A stretch of DNA of 64,000 nt from Nitrosopumilus cobalaminigenes (GTDB taxonomy: Archaea > Thermoproteota > Nitrososphaeria > Nitrososphaerales > Nitrosopumilaceae): the NCBI RefSeq assembly GCF_013407145.1, contig NZ_CP026993.1, positions 1,076,590-1,140,589 on the forward strand, read 5' to 3'. The notes under the pieces are model-generated. The model did not search any database and was not told the DNA's origin. It was given only the letters and a program-made list of their open reading frames with translations. Numbering within the stretch: the first letter of the stretch is position 1; every line of letters starts with the position of its first letter. Positions 15,120 to 24,795 of the stretch are shown piece by piece. Position numbers and translations under genes: made by a program.

Positions 15120-15659
15120 ATGAGTAAGAATTTTTGGCACGATATAGAATCAGGCACTGATGTTCCTGAAATTATCAATGCAATTGTAGAAATTCCAAAA
15201 GGTTCCATGAACAAGTACGAATATGACAAAAAACATAACATGATAAAATTAGATAGAGTTTTGTTTTCACCTTTTCACTATCCAGGAGATTATGGTCTAA
15301 TTCCTCAAACATTATCTGATGACGGAGACCCACTTGATGCACTAGTTCTAGTAACAAATCCAACATACCCAGGAATTTTAATTGAAGCAAGACCTATTGG
15401 CCTACTCCAAATGAAAGATGATGGAAAATTAGATGACAAGATCATCTGTGTTGCAACAAATGACCCAAGATACCTGCACACTGCAGATATTACAGACATT
15501 GAAGACCATTATCGTTCAGAAATAGCACACTTTTTCCAAGTGTACAAAGATTTGGAAGGAAAAAAAGTGGAAATACTAGGGTGGAAATCAGCCAAAGAAG
15601 CCAAAGTTGTAATTATAGAATCTATCAAAAGATATAGAGACACTTTGAAAAAATATTAG
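15120..15659 (+). CDS. ppa: Inorganic pyrophosphatase
   Basis: Soluble family I pyrophosphatase, 179 residues, hydrolysing PPi to two phosphates. The signature DGDPLDALV with three metal-binding Asp is at about residues 67-75; FHYPGDYGLIP and NDPRY are also conserved. The next gene begins one base after its stop, so both are in one transcript. A membrane H+-PPase is also encoded in the window, so this cell can waste or conserve PPi energy. Confidence 0.95.
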   Translation: MSKNFWHDIESGTDVPEIINAIVEIPKGSMNKYEYDKKHNMIKLDRVLFSPFHYPGDYGLIPQTLSDDGDPLDALVLVTNPTYPGILIEARPIGLLQMKDDGKLDDKIICVATNDPRYLHTADITDIEDHYRSEIAHFFQVYKDLEGKKVEILGWKSAKEAKVVIIESIKRYRDTLKKY

Positions 15660-15660
15660 C

Positions 15661-15915
15661 ATGGCCAAAGAGTGCGACCATTTTTCTCAAGAAAACAAAG
15701 TTTCTCCAAATACTAAAAATTGTCAAGAGTGTGAGCAAGAACATTTACCAGTAGTTGCACTTCGAATGTGTCTTACATGCGGACATGTAGGATGTTGTGA
15801 TTCATCGATTGGAAAACATGCCACTAAACACTTTGAAGAAACTGGCCATCCAGTAATGCAAGCAGTTCCAGAAAAAATCTGGAAGTGGTGTTACATTCAT
15901 GAAGAATATTATTGA
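15661..15915 (+). CDS. UBP-type zinc-finger protein
   Basis: 84 residues with the ZnF-UBP ligand pattern: C5..H7, CQECEQ, MCLTCGHVGCC, HATKHFEETGHPV and CYIHEEYY. In eukaryotes this domain binds the ubiquitin C-terminus; in prokaryotes it stands alone and its partner is unknown. Located immediately after ppa. Confidence 0.85.
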   Translation: MAKECDHFSQENKVSPNTKNCQECEQEHLPVVALRMCLTCGHVGCCDSSIGKHATKHFEETGHPVMQAVPEKIWKWCYIHEEYY

Positions 15916-15942
15916 TAAAAATTAAAAATTTAATTTAAGATT

Positions 15943-16503
15943 CTAATCGTAAACCATTAGTCCCTTTTCTTCAAGGAGAGCATGAATTTGGTTAACTGAA
16001 CGATGAACATCTTTTTCAAGTTTTGCACCAACACACACCAATTTGCCTGATGCAAAAATTAGAATGACAGTTTTTGGATCAAGCATTCTATGAATCAATC
16101 CTGGGAATTGTTCGGGTTCATACATACTTCTAGGAAGTGTTCTTGCAGCTTGCTCCAAGTTTACCTTTCCTCCAAGATTGATTGAAGATACAATATTTTG
16201 AATTGAAACTATAGGATCATTTTTGATTTTGATTTTTCCTTTTCGTAAGATTTTCACCACTTCAAATACAGCAGTTTCTGCTAATTCCTGAGATTTTGCG
16301 CCTGTACATACCATTTTTCCTGAACCAAAGAGAAGTGTTGCAGTCTTTGGGTTTTTTAATCTGAAAACAGCCCCTGGGAATTGTTCTGGGTGATATTCTA
16401 CAGCAGGGAATTTTTTAGTAATATCTACAAGGTCTAATTTTTGCTCAATTGTTGCAGAAGCTACAACATTTACAATTGCAATTACAGGTTTAGTTTGAGT
16501 CAT
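15943..16503 (-). CDS. tbp: TATA-box binding protein
   Basis: 186 residues made of two tandem TBP repeats: each has a (Y/M).PEQFPG(A/L)(V/I)(F/H)R segment followed by a hydrophobic strand and SGK(M/L)VC.GAK. It binds promoter TATA boxes with TFB to recruit RNA polymerase. It lies 4 bases after the TFB gene on the same strand. Confidence 0.95.
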   Translation of the reverse strand: MTQTKPVIAIVNVVASATIEQKLDLVDITKKFPAVEYHPEQFPGAVFRLKNPKTATLLFGSGKMVCTGAKSQELAETAVFEVVKILRKGKIKIKNDPIVSIQNIVSSINLGGKVNLEQAARTLPRSMYEPEQFPGLIHRMLDPKTVILIFASGKLVCVGAKLEKDVHRSVNQIHALLEEKGLMVYD

Positions 16504-16507
16504 TTTC

Positions 16508-17440
16508 TTATTTTCCTCCCATCATATCCATATTTTGGTCTAATCTCAAGCCTTTGTATCTATTTCTAATTGTTACTTCTGTAACATTTGCTGCCTCTGC
16601 AATGTCTCTTTGAGTTTTATCCTCACCATTTTTAACACAAGACAAGTATAGTGCTGCTGCAGCTAATCCCATTGGATCTTTTCCTGCAGATTCTTCATGA
16701 GCTTGAGCATCTTTGAGAACTTTAACTGCATATCGTTTTGTTTTTTCTGTAATTCCAATAGAGCTTGCAATTCTTGCAACACATTGTACAGGGTCTACAA
16801 CAGGCATCTTTAGTTCTAATTCTTGGTGTAAAATTCTATAGCATCTTGAAATATCTTTTTTCTTTATGTTACCTGCATCTGAAACATCTTTTAGAGTTCT
16901 AGGAGTTTCTGTGTCTCTACATGCAGCATAAAGAGATGCAGCAATTAATGCAGAAATAGAACGACCCTTAACAAGTCCTTTCTCTAATGCTTTTCTGTAA
17001 ATGTAAGATGCTTTTTCAATAACTGCGTCAGATAATGATAATTTGTCTTTTAATGTAGATAATTCACTTAATGCTTGTCTGAGATTTTTATCAGATGAAG
17101 CATTTACTTTACTTCTACTATCCCAAGTTCGTAGTCTTTCAATAGTACTCTTCATTGTAGAGGTTAATGGTTTTCCTGAGGAGTCTTTGTTCATTGGACT
17201 GATAATAGTTGCAAGACCTCGGTCATGCATTGCAAGTGATGTAGGGGCTCCTGTTCGAGTCGGATCTGCGCCACCTTCTTTTGAAAATGATCTCCATTCA
17301 GGTCCTGAATCCTGTAATGTTTCAGTAATCACATAACCGCATTTACCACAGAATCGTTCTCCGGTAACATTGTCAGTTAGCATGGAATTTTTTCCACAAC
17401 GACCACAGGTCGAATCTGCATTGATTGTTTCTTGAACCAT
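16508..17440 (-). CDS. tfb: Transcription initiation factor TFB
   Basis: About 310 residues. N-terminal zinc ribbon (CGRCGK...FCGKCGYV), B-reader (GPEWRSFSKEGGADPTRTG) and two cyclin repeats, the second containing AAALYLSCVKNGEDKTQRDI. It recognises BRE-TATA DNA together with TBP. The ATG at 17440 (MVQETI) has GGAG about 8 bases upstream and lies about 36 bases after a TATA box; an in-frame ATG 27 bases further upstream would be too close to that box. It leads the TFB-TBP operon. Confidence 0.95.
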   Translation of the reverse strand: MVQETINADSTCGRCGKNSMLTDNVTGERFCGKCGYVITETLQDSGPEWRSFSKEGGADPTRTGAPTSLAMHDRGLATIISPMNKDSSGKPLTSTMKSTIERLRTWDSRSKVNASSDKNLRQALSELSTLKDKLSLSDAVIEKASYIYRKALEKGLVKGRSISALIAASLYAACRDTETPRTLKDVSDAGNIKKKDISRCYRILHQELELKMPVVDPVQCVARIASSIGITEKTKRYAVKVLKDAQAHEESAGKDPMGLAAAALYLSCVKNGEDKTQRDIAEAANVTEVTIRNRYKGLRLDQNMDMMGGK

Positions 17441-17471
17441 AAAGATTACTCCTTTTGTGCTATTCATTTCC

Positions 17472-17479
17472 TATATAAA
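17472..17479 (-). promoter_or_regulatory. TATA box of the tfb-tbp operon
   Basis: GTTTATATAGG on the minus strand, a strong archaeal TATA element, about 36 bases before the chosen tfb ATG. Confidence 0.6.
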
Positions 17480-17648
17480 CGACTTATTTCAGGATTTTCA
17501 AGAAAAAGATCGAGCCTATTTTTTAGGAATGAATCTTTAAAAAATTCAAATTTTAACAAATTTCTCAAAAAATTCTAAAAATAAGAAAATATGAAAAGAA
17601 TTCAAATCAGATATTCATTTTTTAATAGTTAGAAATCACCAGACTCAG

Positions 17649-19421
17649 ATGTCATCATATCAATTAGGTAAATGGGATCTATCAGAATTAGCAAAAAATC
17701 CAAAAAGTCCTGCATTTCAAAAACAAATTCAAGAACTTGAACAATTAGCAAAAAAGTTTGAGAAAATTAAATCTAAACTTAATCCAAAAATGTCATCAAA
17801 ACAATTTATGAATATTCTTAAACAAGTAGAAGAAATTTCTGAAAAAATGAGTAAGATTGGCGGTTATGCATCTCTATCATATTCTTCAGATACCCAGTCA
17901 GATGAAGCAACATCATTAATGACAACAATGTCAAAACTTGGTTCTGAAATTTCAAACAAGATTTTATTTTTTGATTTATGGTGGAAAACACAAGTTGATG
18001 ATAAAAATGCAAAAAGGCTCATGAAAGATGCTGGAGAAATTACCGAATACCTATCTCATAAAAGACTATTTGCAAAATATGCACTTAGTGAACCTGAAGA
18101 AAGAATCATCAATACCTTGGATGTGACAGGAATTTCTGCACTAGTAAAACTGTATGACAAGATAACAAATTCTTTTGAATATAAAATGAAAGTTGGAAAC
18201 AAATCAAAAATTATGACCAGAGAAGAACTAACAAACTATGTCAGAAGCACAAATCCAAAAATTCGAGAGACAGCATACAAAACAATTCTTTCAAAATATT
18301 CAGAAAATAAAGGAGTTGTTGGAGAGATTTATCAAAATATTGTTCTTAATTGGAAAGATGAAGGTATCGAGATTAGGGGATATAAATCTCCAATATCAAT
18401 GAGTAATATTGGGAATGATGTAGATGACAAAACAATAGATTCCCTCCTCTCAGTATGTAAGAAAAATTCTCCAGTTTTTCAAAAATTCTTTGCTCAAAAA
18501 GCAAAGATGCTAAAAATGAAAAAACTTCGCAGATATGATTTGTATGCTCCATCTGCTGCTAACATTAAAGAGAAAAATTATTCATATGATAAATCAGTAA
18601 AATTAGTTTTTGAATCACTAGGAAAATTCAGCAGTACTCTAGAAGGATATGCAAGAAAAGTATTTGATGAAAATCACATAGATTCAGGAATAAGACAAGG
18701 AAAGCGAGATGGAGCATTTTGTAGTACTCTGACTCCAAAAATTACGCCATATGTCCTAGTAAATTTTACCGGTAAATCTAGAGACGTATTCACACTAGCC
18801 CATGAATTAGGTCATGCTGTTCATAGTCAAGCTGCACAAGATAGATCCATCCTTGTTCAAGATGCACCATTGCCCCTAGCTGAAACAGCATCAACTTTTT
18901 CAGAATTACTCCTGTATGATAATTTATCAAACAAAATTTCAGATGATGAGAAAAAAACCATGCTATCAGAAAAAATAGATGATCTATATGCAACAATTCT
19001 AAGACAATCATTTTTCACAATCTTTGAAGTCGATGTCCATAAACAAATCGGAGATGGAACTACAATAGATAAGATATCAAAAACATATTTGAATAACCTC
19101 AAAATGCAATTTGGGAATTCTGTAAGCTTGACAGATGATTTTGCAATAGAATGGAGTTGTATTCCTCATTTTTACCATACTCCGTTTTACTGCTATGCAT
19201 ATTCTTTTGGCAATTTACTAGCTTTGTCTTTATTTCAGAGATACAAAAAAGAAGGTAAAGACTTTGTTCCAGCATATATCAGCATTCTTGCAGCAGGAGG
19301 TTCTAAAAAACCAGAAAAATTACTTGCAGAATATGGATTTGACATTACCAGTCCCAAATTCTGGCAAGAAGGATTTGATTATGTCAAAAACCAAGTAAAG
19401 ACATTATCATCATTAAACTAG
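17649..19421 (+). CDS. pepF: Oligoendopeptidase F (M3 family metallopeptidase)
   Basis: 590 residues, cytosolic zinc peptidase cutting short peptides. The catalytic HELGH is at residues 385-389 (LAHELGHAVHS), with the third ligand Glu in PLAETASTFSE downstream. Length and order agree with PepF/M3B. Single gene with its own promoter. Confidence 0.92.
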   Translation: MSSYQLGKWDLSELAKNPKSPAFQKQIQELEQLAKKFEKIKSKLNPKMSSKQFMNILKQVEEISEKMSKIGGYASLSYSSDTQSDEATSLMTTMSKLGSEISNKILFFDLWWKTQVDDKNAKRLMKDAGEITEYLSHKRLFAKYALSEPEERIINTLDVTGISALVKLYDKITNSFEYKMKVGNKSKIMTREELTNYVRSTNPKIRETAYKTILSKYSENKGVVGEIYQNIVLNWKDEGIEIRGYKSPISMSNIGNDVDDKTIDSLLSVCKKNSPVFQKFFAQKAKMLKMKKLRRYDLYAPSAANIKEKNYSYDKSVKLVFESLGKFSSTLEGYARKVFDENHIDSGIRQGKRDGAFCSTLTPKITPYVLVNFTGKSRDVFTLAHELGHAVHSQAAQDRSILVQDAPLPLAETASTFSELLLYDNLSNKISDDEKKTMLSEKIDDLYATILRQSFFTIFEVDVHKQIGDGTTIDKISKTYLNNLKMQFGNSVSLTDDFAIEWSCIPHFYHTPFYCYAYSFGNLLALSLFQRYKKEGKDFVPAYISILAAGGSKKPEKLLAEYGFDITSPKFWQEGFDYVKNQVKTLSSLN

Positions 19422-19436
19422 ATTTTTAGAATAAAT

Positions 19437-19509
19437 GGGGCCGACAGTCCAACGCATGGACTGCCGGCTTGTTCCCCGAACGGTTTGAATTCGATGTCAA
19501 TTCAAAGAC
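19437..19509. ncRNA. Candidate structured RNA with two hairpins
   Basis: A GC-rich island in an AT-rich gap between convergent genes. Hairpin 1: CAGTCC (19445-19450) with GGACTG (19458-19463), extended by GCCG/CGGC and an outer GGG/CCC pair. Hairpin 2: TTTGAATT (19484-19491) with AATTCAAA (19499-19506), followed by ACA. The two-stem plan with a trailing ACA recalls archaeal H/ACA guides, but no kink-turn is clear. Strand undecided. Confidence 0.4.
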
Positions 19510-19537
19510 AATGATAATCCGATTTAAACCTTTGAAA

Positions 19538-20110
19538 TTATTTTAAATCTAATTTTTTAGGTTTGATCTTTCTAATAGAGCCCATCAAAATTCCAATGGT
19601 AATGCCTAGTTGATACAGGAAGTATAGTAAGACCTCAAAGGTACTAGGAGTAAGATCAGTAAATCTACTGACAGCAGTCAATATCAAAATTAATGCACTG
19701 AAAACAAAAACAAATCCTTTGGTAATTCCATTAAGATTTGTAAATTTCAACAAAACAAAACTCATTACAGTTACAGAAATTGCCAACACAGTTAGAAATC
19801 CCGTATTCATCCCAAAAATCAAGAAGAGAGATGATGCAACTTCTCCAGGACTATTTGCAGAGAGAGTAGACAAACTAATTTTTTCTGGAGAGGCAAAACG
19901 AGGAACACTCAAAATTGCATTTATCAAAAATAGAACAAACATGGTAACAGATACTGTTTTGACGTGGTTTTGTAGACGAGGAAATCTAACTAGAATTGCC
20001 CTTCCAAGTATAATTCCTTGGAATAACCCAATTCCAAATGCACACAATACCGCAATTAGTTGAATTACAGGATGTAGGAAAAGATCAACTAAAAATGGAA
20101 TTAGTGCCAT
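19538..20110 (-). CDS. Multi-pass membrane protein, 190 aa
   Basis: Five hydrophobic segments, the last ending LLYFLYQLGITIGILMGS. The same ending (LLYTFYQAGIVGGAFFA) and a preceding NTG segment occur in the 228-residue protein at 32342-33028, so they are paralogues. Function unknown; no transporter or enzyme motif visible. Confidence 0.6.
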   Translation of the reverse strand: MALIPFLVDLFLHPVIQLIAVLCAFGIGLFQGIILGRAILVRFPRLQNHVKTVSVTMFVLFLINAILSVPRFASPEKISLSTLSANSPGEVASSLFLIFGMNTGFLTVLAISVTVMSFVLLKFTNLNGITKGFVFVFSALILILTAVSRFTDLTPSTFEVLLYFLYQLGITIGILMGSIRKIKPKKLDLK

Positions 20111-20242
20111 ATCATATGGATATCACATTCATAGTGATATTAGTTACGAGATAAGGCATTCTTATTAAGAAATTAAAAAAAGATATCCAAAACAGAGTCG
20201 TTATAACAAAATAAGAGTAAATTTAATAATTTCATTTTTAGA

Positions 20243-21403
20243 ATGGTACACATGCAAAAAATGATTTTCTCATTAGTTGTTTTAGTAACTATGATTGGAA
20301 TTACAACAAATTTTGCATATTCTCAAGAAATTAGTCATTCCACATTTCAAGAAACTGCACAGATAGTGATAGACAAAACAATTTCACAAAATGTTACAGC
20401 ATCAATAACATTGCAAAGTACAAGTATTCAAGAAATAAAAATTCCTGCAGAATTAGAACAAGAAATTAGAACAGATCCTAGAATCAAAGCAATCATCTTG
20501 ACAAACCAAGATCAATGTGTATTAGGAGTGGTTGATGAATCATGCATAATGATTAATGTAATTAGAAATCCTGATGATAAAGGAATTATTGCAATTCAAG
20601 ATTCAACAAAAGAAATTTCTAGCATATACATAGATAAGATTAATCAGGTTTTTGATACCAATGCCAAATTTCATTCAGTTTTTCTACATAGTGATGATGT
20701 ATCAAACCTAGCACTAGAAACATCAGGAATTATTTCAGGAAGAGGTATGATTTCTGCAGTGTACACATTGCCAATGGAAGATACAAGTTCCATGTATGAA
20801 AAAATCTCAGGAATCCTACTGCCAAAAATAATTAGAGAGAGTGGAGGATTTTATGATGTTGCTAAAAAATTATCATCAGATGAAAATTCAAAAATGACCT
20901 TTTCATGGATTCCATTAGATTCAAAATCACTATTACAACTAAAATTATCAGTAGACTATCCAAACAAAGCATCAGACATTTCAAATATCAAACCATTAGA
21001 ATTTCTCAATATAGAAAATCTACAAAGATCAGATTATTTCAGTACTGGATTTTATCCACTAAACTCAATCATCCAAGTTGTCATTTTATCCTCTGAAAAC
21101 ACCAATGTTTCAGATGTCAGAGGCAACATTGTACCAACACAAACCATAGATAATGAAGAAATCCCAACAGACATTACAAAAGAAGGGTGGGTTTTTGATC
21201 CTCAAGAAGGACAAAGAATACAAGGCAAATATATTTTTGGTGAAAAATTATCTGTGAGTAATCAAGAACTAGAATTTTCTTTAGGTGGAATTAATCTACA
21301 AAAAGAGAAACAAGAATTTGATGAATCAATTGTAGTTGTAGTAATTATCACCATAGTTGCAATAGCAGCATCACTGTTTTATCTAAAAGGATACAAAAAA
21401 TAA
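20243..21403 (+). CDS. Secreted, C-terminally anchored hypothetical protein, 386 aa
   Basis: Signal peptide at about 5-27, a long extracellular region, and a C-terminal transmembrane helix (VVVVIITIVAIAASLFYL) followed by KGYKK. Two Cys (QCVLGVVDESC) near residue 93 could form a disulphide. No family recognised; probably a surface component. It converges with pdaD, the ORF ends being adjacent. Confidence 0.6.
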   Translation: MVHMQKMIFSLVVLVTMIGITTNFAYSQEISHSTFQETAQIVIDKTISQNVTASITLQSTSIQEIKIPAELEQEIRTDPRIKAIILTNQDQCVLGVVDESCIMINVIRNPDDKGIIAIQDSTKEISSIYIDKINQVFDTNAKFHSVFLHSDDVSNLALETSGIISGRGMISAVYTLPMEDTSSMYEKISGILLPKIIRESGGFYDVAKKLSSDENSKMTFSWIPLDSKSLLQLKLSVDYPNKASDISNIKPLEFLNIENLQRSDYFSTGFYPLNSIIQVVILSSENTNVSDVRGNIVPTQTIDNEEIPTDITKEGWVFDPQEGQRIQGKYIFGEKLSVSNQELEFSLGGINLQKEKQEFDESIVVVVIITIVAIAASLFYLKGYKK

Positions 21404-21955
21404 TTACAATAACAAAACTGCAGCAGCAAAGACAGTAGTCCATTTTCCATCTTTATCGCCTTTTGTAGCTTGAGTAATGTTATGAGTGTTGTAAATTTCT
21501 CCTGAAATTGACCATTGTTGTCTTTTTTCATTCCATGCTTTATCAGCATCAAAAGGAATTCCTAAAGATGATGCAAGCATTTGTGCTGCAATATCCTCAG
21601 CATAATCACCAGCTTGAATTTCATTTTGTCCAAAGGCCTCATATTCAGAAAGATACCCATATCGTGTAGTATCCTTTGGTTGAGCAAGACCTACAGATGC
21701 AGAACAAACTCTATGAGGTTCATTTGTTTGATTTTTTGAATAAATTGTAAATAGAATTTGTCCAGGAGAAATTTTTTTCAGTCCTTCTTTTCTAGAAATT
21801 AATTTTGCTTTAGGTGGGAATATACTTGAAATCAATACAAGATTAGTACCTGCAATACCAGCATCTCTAAGAGCATATTCAAAACTAGTCAATCTATCTT
21901 CGTGAACGCCCTTTCCTTTGGTAAGAAACAAATTTTTTGCAACTAAATCTAACAT
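21404..21955 (-). CDS. pdaD: Pyruvoyl-dependent arginine decarboxylase
   Basis: 183 residues. Converts arginine to agmatine, the first step of archaeal polyamine and agmatidine synthesis. The proenzyme cleaves itself between the two Ser of LVLISSIFPP (near 47-50), making the pyruvoyl group from the second Ser. GLAQPKDTTRYGYLSEYEA is also typical of the family. Single gene. Confidence 0.92.
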   Translation of the reverse strand: MLDLVAKNLFLTKGKGVHEDRLTSFEYALRDAGIAGTNLVLISSIFPPKAKLISRKEGLKKISPGQILFTIYSKNQTNEPHRVCSASVGLAQPKDTTRYGYLSEYEAFGQNEIQAGDYAEDIAAQMLASSLGIPFDADKAWNEKRQQWSISGEIYNTHNITQATKGDKDGKWTTVFAAAVLLL

Positions 21956-22038
21956 TTCTGAATTGTTGATAGATAATTATTATTTATACTTTAATTGAAA
22001 CATAGGCTGAATTTTTAAAATTAGATTTTTAAGATTGA

Positions 22039-22278
22039 TCAATTTTTCCTTTTTTTCTTTCTTTTGTCAGGATCCTTTTTGACTTGTGTCAAATAGATAA
22101 ATGCGAAAAATGCACCTAATCCAATATTTATGACACCCATGAAAGTGATCATTAGAGTCTGTTGAGGTCCGGCAACAGGAGACAATCCAATAATAATACC
22201 AAGAGACCCAGTTGCAAAAAACATTATCATCAAAAACTTGACCCTAGTAGGTTCGATGTATCTCAATACAAGTATCAA
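22039..22278 (-). CDS. Small two-helix membrane protein, 79 aa
   Basis: Two transmembrane helices and a very basic tail (KKDPDKRKKKRKN) that would face the cytosol. No family recognised. Confidence 0.55.
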   Translation of the reverse strand: MILVLRYIEPTRVKFLMIMFFATGSLGIIIGLSPVAGPQQTLMITFMGVINIGLGAFFAFIYLTQVKKDPDKRKKKRKN

Positions 22279-22357
22279 AAGACAGGAATATTATAAACTG
22301 ACGGTGAATTTAGCGATTTTCGAATAAATTTATTTTCAAACCAACCACAGGTAACAC

Positions 22358-22363
22358 TTTAAA
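22358..22363 (+). promoter_or_regulatory. TATA box of tRNA-Thr
   Basis: TTTAAA, centred about 29 bases before the tRNA 5' end. Confidence 0.5.
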
Positions 22364-22389
22364 CCTTCAAAAATTTCATTTTACTTCGT

Positions 22390-22463
22390 GCCAATGTAGC
22401 TCAGCCTGGTAGAGCAATTGATTTGTAATCAATAGGTCATGGGTTCAGATCCCGTCATTGGCT
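22390..22463 (+). tRNA. tRNA-Thr(TGT)
   Basis: 74 bases, no intron. Acceptor GCCAATG/CATTGGC, anticodon stem ATTGA/TCAAT with loop TTTGTAA giving anticodon TGT for threonine ACA codons, variable loop AGGTC, T arm TGGGTTCAGATCCCG, discriminator T. No CCA encoded. Confidence 0.95.
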
Positions 22464-22528
22464 TTTAATTTTATAAAATTTTAATTCAAGATTTGGCAAT
22501 ACGAATAAGTATGCTGGATTTTGAATAA

Positions 22529-23326
22529 ATGAAAATGAGTTCTGATGAAGTTAGCAATCAAAAAGTTACAGTCAAAAAATCAACATTTAATGGATTGATT
22601 TTAGGAGTTATCATATTAGTAGGAATTGCTTCATTCTTTGCAGGATCATATACATCAAATTTAAATTCTGACCAAATTTCAGAGCAAGATCTTGAAAAGG
22701 CATTATCAAAATTAGAATTGAAACTCTTACAAAATCAATTACATACAAAACAAGCAGTAGCGCCAGTAAAAATTTCAGCAGATGATGATCCAATCATAGG
22801 AGATTCAAATGCACCTATCACAATAATAGAATTTTCAGATTTTCAATGTCCATTCTGTGCAAGATTCAACTCCCAAACATTACCCGCAATTCTTGATGAA
22901 TATATTGAACAAGGCAAAGTGAAATTAGTTTTCAGAGATTTCCCCATTCAGAGTATTCATCCAAATGCATTACCAGCATCAGTTGCAGCAGAATGTGCAA
23001 ATGATCAAAACAAATTCAAAGAAATGCATGACATATTGTTTGAAAAACAAAGTGAATGGAATAAAATGGAAACAGCAGCAGTATTATCATTGTTTAGTCA
23101 ATATGCATCTAAGATGAATTTAGACCAAGAAGTATTTGACTCGTGTTTAACAAGTGGCAAACACATTGAAGAAATCAAAAAAGATCTTGAAGATGGAAGA
23201 GATTATGGAGTCACTGGAACGCCAGGATTTTTCATCGGTAATGATCATATAGGATTTGTAGAATTGAAAGGAGCCCAACCATTTGAGAGTTTCAAAAAAG
23301 TAATTGACGCTCAATTAGATGCATAA
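22529..23326 (+). CDS. DsbA-family thiol-disulphide oxidoreductase, membrane-anchored
   Basis: 265 residues. One N-terminal transmembrane anchor (near 22-42), a short coiled linker, then a thioredoxin-fold domain with active site CPFC (Cys107, Cys110) and the cis-proline loop GVTGTPGFFIG. It would make or rearrange disulphides in exported proteins on the outer face of the membrane, useful given the many Cys-bearing secreted proteins in this genome. Confidence 0.9.
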   Translation: MKMSSDEVSNQKVTVKKSTFNGLILGVIILVGIASFFAGSYTSNLNSDQISEQDLEKALSKLELKLLQNQLHTKQAVAPVKISADDDPIIGDSNAPITIIEFSDFQCPFCARFNSQTLPAILDEYIEQGKVKLVFRDFPIQSIHPNALPASVAAECANDQNKFKEMHDILFEKQSEWNKMETAAVLSLFSQYASKMNLDQEVFDSCLTSGKHIEEIKKDLEDGRDYGVTGTPGFFIGNDHIGFVELKGAQPFESFKKVIDAQLDA

Positions 23327-23428
23327 AAAAATAACAAGCGTTTATTAGACCACAAACGGCATTGAGCATCAGAATAATGACGAGTGGGCAATGAGCTTTT
23401 TCGTCATTGCCAAAGAGAAAAAAACAAA

Positions 23429-24745
23429 ATGACAAAATTTCAAGATTTAGGATTAAGCGACGATGTGCTGAAAGGAATTACTGATCAAGGTTTCGAAGAA
23501 GCATTTCCAATTCAAGAAGCAGTTATCCCAGTACTACTTTCAGGAAGAGATGTTGTAGGACAAGCACATACAGGTTCAGGAAAAACCGCAGCGTTTGCAC
23601 TATCCATGTTAGAAGAGATTCAACCAAAACAAGGAATTCAAGGTTTGATCATGGCACCAACAAGAGAACTTGCTATGCAAATTACCGATGAAATCAAAAA
23701 ATTTGGAAAACATACAGGAATCAGAATAGCTACAGTGTACGGCGGACAAGGAATGGGAATTCAATTAGATGCCTTGCACAGAGGAGTTGAAATTGTTGTT
23801 GCAACTCCAGGCAGATTAATTGACCATCTCAAAAGAGGTTCAATTGAACTGAGAGATATTTCTCACATTGTTCTTGATGAAGCAGATACCATGTTAGATA
23901 TGGGATTCGTTGATGATATTTCATTTATTTTAGATTTAGCACCCGAACAAAGAGTAATGTCATTGTTTTCTGCAACAATGCCAACAGAGATTTTAAGACT
24001 TTCAGAAGAATATTTGAATAATCCAAAACAATTCTTGTTAGATGCAGATGATCTCAGTGGTGAAGGAATTGACCAATCATATTTAGTAATCAAAGACAGA
24101 GACAAATTCAAGTATCTGATTGACTTTATCAAGCCAATTAAAGGACAAATTATTGTATTTTGTTCAACTAAATATAGAACTAGAGATGTTGCAAAGTTTC
24201 TCCATCAAGAAAAATACAATGCAGTAGCTATTGAAGGAGACATGTCACAACACAGAAGAGAGCAATCCATGGGTAAATTTAGAAGCGGTAAAGCAGACAT
24301 TCTTGTTGCAACAGATGTAGCATCAAGAGGAATTGATGTACCAAGAGTAGAACTAGTAGTAAATTACGATGTACCAAATCAAGAAATGGCATACTTCCAC
24401 AGAATTGGAAGAACTGCAAGAGCAGGTGCAAAAGGAAGAGCAATAACATTTGTTTCATATTCATCAGTAGGAGATTGGAATCTAGTCAAACGTCAAATCA
24501 AAGTTCCAATTACCGATTTAAATAAAGAAATGGGAATTCAAATCTCAATTCCAGACCCACTAAAAAGACAAACACCTTCAAGAAGATATGGCGGACAATC
24601 AAGATCCAACTATTCCAGAGGAGGACGTTCTGGTGGATATGGAGGTTCTAGAAGAGGAGGAAATCCAAGAGACGACAGAGGGGGTAGAAGAAGAAATGAT
24701 AGAGAAGGAAATAGAAACAGCTACGGCGGACGTAGTAGATGGTAA
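23429..24745 (+). CDS. DEAD-box RNA helicase
   Basis: About 438 residues. Q motif, AHTGSGKT (motif I), PTRELAMQ (Ia), LDEADTML (II), SATMP (III), and HRIGRTARAG (VI) in order. The C-terminal tail is rich in Arg-Gly (RGGRSGGYGGSRRGG), an RNA-binding extension. Likely unwinds structured RNA during ribosome assembly or stress. The ATG at 23429 (MTKFQDLGLS) is chosen over GTG at 23384 because the Q-motif region begins there. Confidence 0.93.
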   Translation: MTKFQDLGLSDDVLKGITDQGFEEAFPIQEAVIPVLLSGRDVVGQAHTGSGKTAAFALSMLEEIQPKQGIQGLIMAPTRELAMQITDEIKKFGKHTGIRIATVYGGQGMGIQLDALHRGVEIVVATPGRLIDHLKRGSIELRDISHIVLDEADTMLDMGFVDDISFILDLAPEQRVMSLFSATMPTEILRLSEEYLNNPKQFLLDADDLSGEGIDQSYLVIKDRDKFKYLIDFIKPIKGQIIVFCSTKYRTRDVAKFLHQEKYNAVAIEGDMSQHRREQSMGKFRSGKADILVATDVASRGIDVPRVELVVNYDVPNQEMAYFHRIGRTARAGAKGRAITFVSYSSVGDWNLVKRQIKVPITDLNKEMGIQISIPDPLKRQTPSRRYGGQSRSNYSRGGRSGGYGGSRRGGNPRDDRGGRRRNDREGNRNSYGGRSRW

Positions 24746-24795
24746 TACTGTAAAACTTAAAGACCTGAACAACGTAATTAATTCAAGATAAACCA

